NCBI RefSeq assembly: GCF_011926545.1
Contig: NZ_JAATIT010000006.1
Location: 62,001 to 126,000 of the forward strand
Length of the DNA stretch: 64,000 nucleotides
Direction: 5' to 3'
From: Sphingopyxis italica
Lineage (GTDB): Bacteria; Pseudomonadota; Alphaproteobacteria; Sphingomonadales; Sphingomonadaceae
Below are positions 60,404 to 64,000 of this stretch, in pieces (within the stretch, counting starts at the first letter, position 1; each line of letters begins with the position of its first letter). Position numbers and translations under genes: made by a program. Under the pieces are notes generated by a model. It made no database searches. It was not told the origin of the DNA and saw nothing but the letters and a program-made list of their open reading frames with translations.

Positions 60404-60438
60404 GGAAGGGCCGGGGGCAACTCCGGCCCTTTTCTTTT
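60404..60438 (+). terminator. rho-independent terminator after rplA
   Basis: The stem GGGCCGG (60408-60414) pairs with CCGGCCC (60423-60429) across a short loop and is followed by TTTTCTTTT, a standard intrinsic terminator about 25 bases after the rplA stop. Confidence 0.88.
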
Positions 60439-60461
60439 GCGGACACGGTCGCCTCCAAAAT

Positions 60462-60722
60462 CCCGTCATGCTGAACTTGTTTCAGCATCCATGGCCTACC
60501 CATTCCGCGGGGGCAGTGTTTTTGTTTCACACAAAGACACAAAGAGGTCGCGCTCGCCGCGAAGCGGCTTTTCTTTCCAACCTTGCGACAGCCGCATTGT
60601 TGAAGGAGGAATGGGTCTATCGGCCCCAGCGGCCCTCTTCGTGTCTTTGTGTGAGAACCAACTGGCGCCGCCTTCGCGGGCGAACGCTGTTCGTGGATGC
60701 CGAACAAGCTCAGCATGACGGG
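60462..60722. repeat. nested inverted-repeat element (261 bp) in a gene-free stretch
   Basis: The outer arms begin CCCGTCATGCTGAACTTG (60462) and end CAGCATGACGGG (to 60722). Inside, ACCCATTCC (60498-60506) pairs with GGAATGGGT (60608-60616), and GTTTCACACAAAGACACAAA (from 60524) pairs with CTTCGTGTCTTTGTGTGAGA (60638-60657). No gene was found between rplA and ccmB; the stretch holds only the terminator and this composite element. Confidence 0.75.
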
Positions 60723-60741
60723 AACAGGAGACAGTCGCCCC

Positions 60742-61389
60742 CTACTCTCGCAGCCCCCTCAATGCCGCCCCCGCCGCGAACGGCCCGATCACCGTCAGCA
60801 GCAAACTCGTCGCCGCGAGCAGCTTCACCGCCCCCCGCCCCGACGGGTCGAGCATCCCCGCGCCGAAGATCAGCAGCGGCACCGCGAGCGGCAGCACAAG
60901 CAGCCCGCCGATCGCGCTGCCGCCCTTGTGGTTCGCGGTCAGCGCCGCGCTCAGCACCGCGAGCGAGGCGAGCGCGGGAACCGCGATCGCAATCCCCGCC
61001 GCGAGCGTTTCGACGCGCGCCGCATCCTGCGCCAGCAGCGCCGCCGCCGGGAGCAATGCGATCAGCAAAGGCAGCCCGAAACCGATGGCATGCGCGCCGA
61101 TCTTCACCGCCGCGATCACCTCGTCGGCGAACCCGCGCACCGCAAGCTGATCGAGCACCCCCGCATCCTTGTCGGGCCGCACCAGCCGGTCGATCGGCAG
61201 CAAAGCCGCGAGCAAGGCCGCAACCCAGACCATCCCGCCCCCCGCGCGGCTCAACAGCGGTGCATCGGGGCCGACCGCGAACGGAAACGCCGTCGCGACA
61301 AGCAGGAAAAACAGCACCGGCAACCACAGCGCCCCGCTGCCCCACGCGCGGCGCAGGTCACGCCAGAAAAGGGCGAGAAGGGCGGTCAT
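60742..61389 (-). CDS. ccmB: heme exporter protein CcmB
   Basis: This 215-residue inner-membrane protein has six hydrophobic segments and matches CcmB: LFWRDLRRAWGSG at the start, LLPIDRLVRPDKDAGVLDQLAV in the loop and LLVLPLAVPLLIFGAG near the end. It is the membrane part of the CcmAB transporter of cytochrome c maturation. The ATG is at 61389. An inverted repeat of about 90 bases separates it from ccmA, so the pair is less tightly joined than usual. Confidence 0.93.
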   Translation of the reverse strand: MTALLALFWRDLRRAWGSGALWLPVLFFLLVATAFPFAVGPDAPLLSRAGGGMVWVAALLAALLPIDRLVRPDKDAGVLDQLAVRGFADEVIAAVKIGAHAIGFGLPLLIALLPAAALLAQDAARVETLAAGIAIAVPALASLAVLSAALTANHKGGSAIGGLLVLPLAVPLLIFGAGMLDPSGRGAVKLLAATSLLLTVIGPFAAGAALRGLRE

Positions 61390-61421
61390 CGGCCCTTTTC
61401 CGTGCTATACTCTCCATAAAC

Positions 61422-61510
61422 CCGTTCGCCCTGAGCTTGTCGAAGGGCCGTTCTTTCTTTCAAGCGCCGCAAGAATAAGGACGGTGCTTCGACAAGCTCA
61501 GCACGAACGG
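61422..61510. repeat. palindromic repeat, family C, between ccmA and ccmB
   Basis: The arms CCGTTCGCCCTGAGCTTGTC (61422-61441) and GACAAGCTCAGCACGAACGG (61491-61510) form a large hairpin, with CGAAG/CTTCG continuing inward. The core GAGCTTGTCGAA is shared with the element at 46989. It lies inside the ccmAB transcription unit. Confidence 0.88.
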
Positions 61511-61534
61511 AATGGGCGCGATGCTGTGTCGGAC

Positions 61535-62119
61535 TCACGCCAGCGCCCCCATATCCAGCTCCGCCAGATCGGGCACCCCCAGCGCAAAATGCGACGCTAG
61601 CATCACAGCCCCGCCATTCGCCCGATGCCGGGCGATCGCCGCGACCAGCCGCGCTTGCGCCGCTTCGTCCATGCCGTTCGCGGGCTCGTCGAGCAGCCAG
61701 ATCGGCGCGCCGCTCGCGATCACGCGGACCATCGCGGCGCGCTTGCGCTGCCCGGTCGACAGCATCGCCACCGGCACCTCGGCGAGCGGCGCGAGCGCCA
61801 TCACGTCCATCGCGCGGTCGACGCTGTGCCCGTCGACCGTATCGACCCGCGCCCAGAAATCGAGCGCGCGGCGCAAGGGAAGCTCGGCATCGAGCGCCGC
61901 CGCCTCGTCGATCAGCGCGACGCGTTCGCGGCGCAGGGCGGTCCCGGCGGCGGGGCGCAACAACCCTGCGGCTAGCCGGATCAGGCTCGATTTGCCCGCG
62001 CCGTTGGGCCCGCGCAGCCACAATGCCTCGCCGCGGTTCAGCGCCAGCGACAGCCCCTCGAACAGCAACCGGTCGCCGCGAATGCACGCCACATCGTCCA
62101 GCCGCAACAGCTCGGTCAC
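61535..62119 (-). CDS. ccmA: heme exporter ATP-binding protein CcmA
   Basis: This 194-residue ABC ATPase has Walker A GPNGAGKSS, signature STGQRKR, Walker B IWLLDEP and the switch His in ASHFAL. It powers CcmAB in release of holo-CcmE for cytochrome c maturation. The GTG at 62119 was chosen because it overlaps the stop of the upstream zincin gene (GTGA) and gives the usual short N-terminus. Confidence 0.93.
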   Translation of the reverse strand: MTELLRLDDVACIRGDRLLFEGLSLALNRGEALWLRGPNGAGKSSLIRLAAGLLRPAAGTALRRERVALIDEAAALDAELPLRRALDFWARVDTVDGHSVDRAMDVMALAPLAEVPVAMLSTGQRKRAAMVRVIASGAPIWLLDEPANGMDEAAQARLVAAIARHRANGGAVMLASHFALGVPDLAELDMGALA

Positions 62120-62544
62120 GCCATATCTTCCAGCGCGTGCATATCCTCGTCGGAAAAACCGAAATGATGGCCGATCTCGTGGATCAGCACATGGCGCACC
62201 AGCCACTCGAGCTTCTCGCCCGCCTCGATCCATTCGACGAGGATGGGGATGCGATAGAGCGTCACCCGGTCGGGCATCCCGCCGCTCTCGCCGATGCTGC
62301 GCTCGGTCAGCGGGCGGCCTTCGTAAAGGCCGGTGAGCTCATAGGGATGCTCGATGTCGAGCGACGCGAGCACCTCATCGTCGGCGAATTCCTCGATCGA
62401 AATCACCACGCCCTCGATATGCGGCCTGAACACATCGGGCATCGTCGCCAACGCCGCCTCGGCCATCGCGAACAGCGCGTCGGCGTCGGGGGGGGCGCCG
62501 GTCCAGCCGGCGGGTAAATCGGGAAGGGCACTCTTGTCGCTCAT
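62116..62544 (-). CDS. minimal zincin-like metallopeptidase family protein
   Basis: This 142-residue protein ends with a zincin motif HEIGHHFGFSDEDMHALED and has VVISIEEFADDEVL and TLYRIPILVEW before it, the pattern of the short metallopeptidase family (DUF1025-like). The HExxHxxxxxD arrangement supports one zinc ion; substrates are unknown. AAGGAAGGG lies before the ATG at 62544. It overlaps the ccmA start and probably shares its transcript. Confidence 0.85.
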   Translation of the reverse strand: MSDKSALPDLPAGWTGAPPDADALFAMAEAALATMPDVFRPHIEGVVISIEEFADDEVLASLDIEHPYELTGLYEGRPLTERSIGESGGMPDRVTLYRIPILVEWIEAGEKLEWLVRHVLIHEIGHHFGFSDEDMHALEDMA

Positions 62545-62595
62545 CGCGCCCTTCCTTATGGCGGCGACGCGATATTGACCAGCGGGAGATAAATC

Positions 62596-62883
62596 ATGGT
62601 GCAGAAACTCGACGAAGCCGAGCGCAACGCGCTCCTCGCCCGCTTTCCCGAATGGACGCACGAACCGTCGCGCGACGCGATCACGCGCCAGTTCAAATTC
62701 GACGATTTCGCGCGGGCCTTCGGCTTCATGGCGAGTATCGCGATCATCGCCGAAAAGATGGACCACCACCCCGAATGGTCGAACGTCTACAACCGCGTCG
62801 ACATATTGCTGACAACGCACGACGCCGACGGATTGTCAGAGCGCGATGCGAAGCTGGCCGAAGCGATCGAGGCGCTGGTCTGA
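62596..62883 (+). CDS. pterin-4a-carbinolamine dehydratase
   Basis: This 95-residue protein has the PCD motif [30 protein letters not shown], with the two catalytic histidines in DHHPEW and a third in TTHD. It dehydrates 4a-hydroxytetrahydropterin in recycling of the phenylalanine-hydroxylase cofactor, or has a related pterin role. GGGAG lies before the ATG; it is divergent from the zincin gene. Confidence 0.93.
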   Translation: MVQKLDEAERNALLARFPEWTHEPSRDAITRQFKFDDFARAFGFMASIAIIAEKMDHHPEWSNVYNRVDILLTTHDADGLSERDAKLAEAIEALV

Positions 62884-62930
62884 AGGGCGGCAGCGGCAGG
62901 TATCGACCGGTTGCGGCCGAAGCGCGATTG

Positions 62931-63048
62931 CTCTCTCCCCTTCAGGGGAGAGATACGAAGGCTTGCCGGCTTGTCCGGCTAGCCGCAGTTGAGAGGGGCA
63001 TGAACCGCTTCGGCCCCCTCTCCCAACCCTCTCCCCTGAAGGGGAGAG
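62931..63048. repeat. paired hairpins of family D
   Basis: Two hairpins, CTCTCTCCCCTTCAGGGGAG (from 62931) and CTCTCCCCTGAAGGGGAGAG (63029-63048), face each other across about 80 bases containing CTTGCCGGCTTGTCCGGCTA. The remaining bases to 63171 show no gene. Confidence 0.8.
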
Positions 63049-63171
63049 GGCTATGACAGCTCACCACCCCAAAGCCGTCACTCGCCATCCCCATCACGCA
63101 CCTTGCGCTCACCCCCCACGCCCTTACAAGCAGCCCAAACATATCCAGCACCCAAGGGGGGAGCCCACCGC

Positions 63172-64000
63172 ATGACCGACAGCCTGTTTCGTCGCAAACC
63201 GATCGTTCCGGAACGGCGGGAAGGGGAGCAGACGCTGGTGCGGACGCTCGGTTGGCCGCATCTGATCGCACTCGGCGTCGGCGCGATCGTCGGCACGGGC
63301 ATTTTGACGTTGATCGGCGTCGGCGCCGACAAGGCGGGACCGGCGGTCATCCTGTCGTTCGGCATCGCGGGGCTGATCTGCGCCTGCGCCGCGCTCGCCT
63401 ATGCCGAAATGGCGACGATGATCCCCGCCTCGGGCAGCGCCTACACCTACTCCTATGTCGTGATCGGCGAGCTGCTCGCGTGGATCGTGGGGTGGAGCCT
63501 CATCCTCGAATATTCGCTCGTCGTCAGCGCGGTCGCGGTTGGCTGGTCGGGCTATGCCGCGCCGCTGCTCCAGGCGTGGGCGGGGTTCCCGATGGCGCTG
63601 ATGCAGGGACCCGAACTTGGCGGCATCGTCAACTTGCCGGCGATCGCGATCATCGCCGTCGTCGCGGGGCTGCTGCTCGTCGGCACGCGTGAAAGCGCGA
63701 CGCTCAACGCGCTGCTCGTGCTGGTCAAGATCGCGGCGCTGGTCGTCTTCGTCGCGGTCGCGTTGCCCGCCTTCGACGCCGCCAATCTCGAACCGTTCAG
63801 CCCCTATGGCTTCGCCAAGCATATGGGACCCGACGGCGTCGAGCGCGGGGTGATGGCGGCGGCGGCGATCATCTTCTTCGCCTTCTACGGCTTCGACGCG
63901 ATCGCGACCGCGGCCGAGGAAGCGAAGAATCCCGACCGCGACCTCAAGATCGGCATCGTCGGCTCGATGGTCGCCTGCGTCGCCATCTATATCGCCGTCG
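63172..64000 (+). CDS. APC-family amino-acid permease (cut by window edge)
   Basis: The first 276 residues are present. LGWPHLIALGVGAIVGTGIL is the conserved first helix of cationic amino-acid transporter-like APC permeases, followed by AYAEMATMIPASGSAYTYSYVVIGE and FFAFYGFDAIATAAEEAKNPDRDL, which are strong CAT/YfnA-type motifs. The ATG at 63172 has GGGGGGAG upstream. It imports amino acids with protons; the substrate cannot be fixed. The gene continues past the right edge. Confidence 0.92.
   Translation, partial: MTDSLFRRKPIVPERREGEQTLVRTLGWPHLIALGVGAIVGTGILTLIGVGADKAGPAVILSFGIAGLICACAALAYAEMATMIPASGSAYTYSYVVIGELLAWIVGWSLILEYSLVVSAVAVGWSGYAAPLLQAWAGFPMALMQGPELGGIVNLPAIAIIAVVAGLLLVGTRESATLNALLVLVKIAALVVFVAVALPAFDAANLEPFSPYGFAKHMGPDGVERGVMAAAAIIFFAFYGFDAIATAAEEAKNPDRDLKIGIVGSMVACVAIYIAV

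Noticed and set aside
62931..63048. CRISPR-like repeats (two similar short repeats with a spacer)
   Set aside because: There are only two units, they are in inverted orientation and each is a self-complementary hairpin; there are no cas genes.

Overview
The window looks like a chromosomal stretch from a high-G+C alphaproteobacterium of the Sphingomonadaceae, most likely Sphingopyxis or a close relative. The reasons are four large TonB-dependent receptors (TBDRs), many small-molecule catabolic genes, several families of short palindromic intergenic repeats, and housekeeping genes (secE-nusG-rplK-rplA, ccmAB) of alphaproteobacterial type. This assignment is inferred from gene content and style; no rRNA is present. 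No rRNA, tRNA, CRISPR array, transposase or phage gene was found.

Region 1 (1-16.6 kb) is an uncharacterised catabolic island: four glutathione S-transferase genes (one cut by the edge), an SMP-30-like lactonase, a carboxymuconolactone-decarboxylase-like protein, two SnoaL/NTF2-like proteins, two SDR dehydrogenases, a spinster-type MFS transporter, a TBDR, a DUF3237 protein, a CaiB-type CoA-transferase, an HMG-CoA-lyase-like enzyme, an EamA exporter and a split pair of acyl-CoA dehydrogenases. Four of its intergenic regions carry the same AT-rich operator-like word (ATACTTAGTAT and variants) inside recognisable promoters, so the island probably forms one regulon whose regulator is not in the window. 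Region 2 (16.7-20.9 kb) is a LuxR-type regulator with a palindrome before it, divergent from a TBDR and an MpaB-type (DUF2236) oxygenase.

Region 3 (20.9-34.8 kb) is the most striking unit: an XRE-cupin regulator, an N-acyl-D-amino-acid deacylase-like amidohydrolase, a serine hydrolase, an enolase-superfamily epimerase resembling DgcA, and then a tightly coupled six-gene operon (dipeptidase, TBDR, a DUF1611 protein resembling DgcN, a YkvI-like transporter, a second serine hydrolase, a lipoprotein dipeptidase). The two plus-strand promoters share a nearly identical promoter/operator. Together these genes suggest capture, hydrolysis and epimerisation of D-amino-acid-containing peptides, ending in D-glutamate turnover. 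Two of the metal-dependent hydrolases have lost the usual first metal-binding motif.

Region 4 (34.9-43.7 kb) is dctD-dctB divergent from dctA, followed by a giant TBDR and an SGNH-type lipoprotein. The DctD homologue lacks the GAFTGA sigma-54 contact loop, and tandem TGTGCG...CGCACA-type sites lie between dctB and dctA. Region 5 (43.8-54.7 kb) holds a coupled unknown/DUF421 pair, a bifunctional penicillin-binding protein, an AlkC-like DNA glycosylase and an RND efflux operon with a divergent TetR regulator and a perfect 16-bp palindrome. Region 6 (54.8-55.7 kb) is a low-G+C insert encoding a protein with an RNxxxH motif. Region 7 (55.8-64 kb) holds a GPH transporter without a normal upstream start codon, secE-nusG-tesB-rplK-rplA, ccmAB, a small zincin, a pterin dehydratase and an amino-acid permease cut by the right edge.
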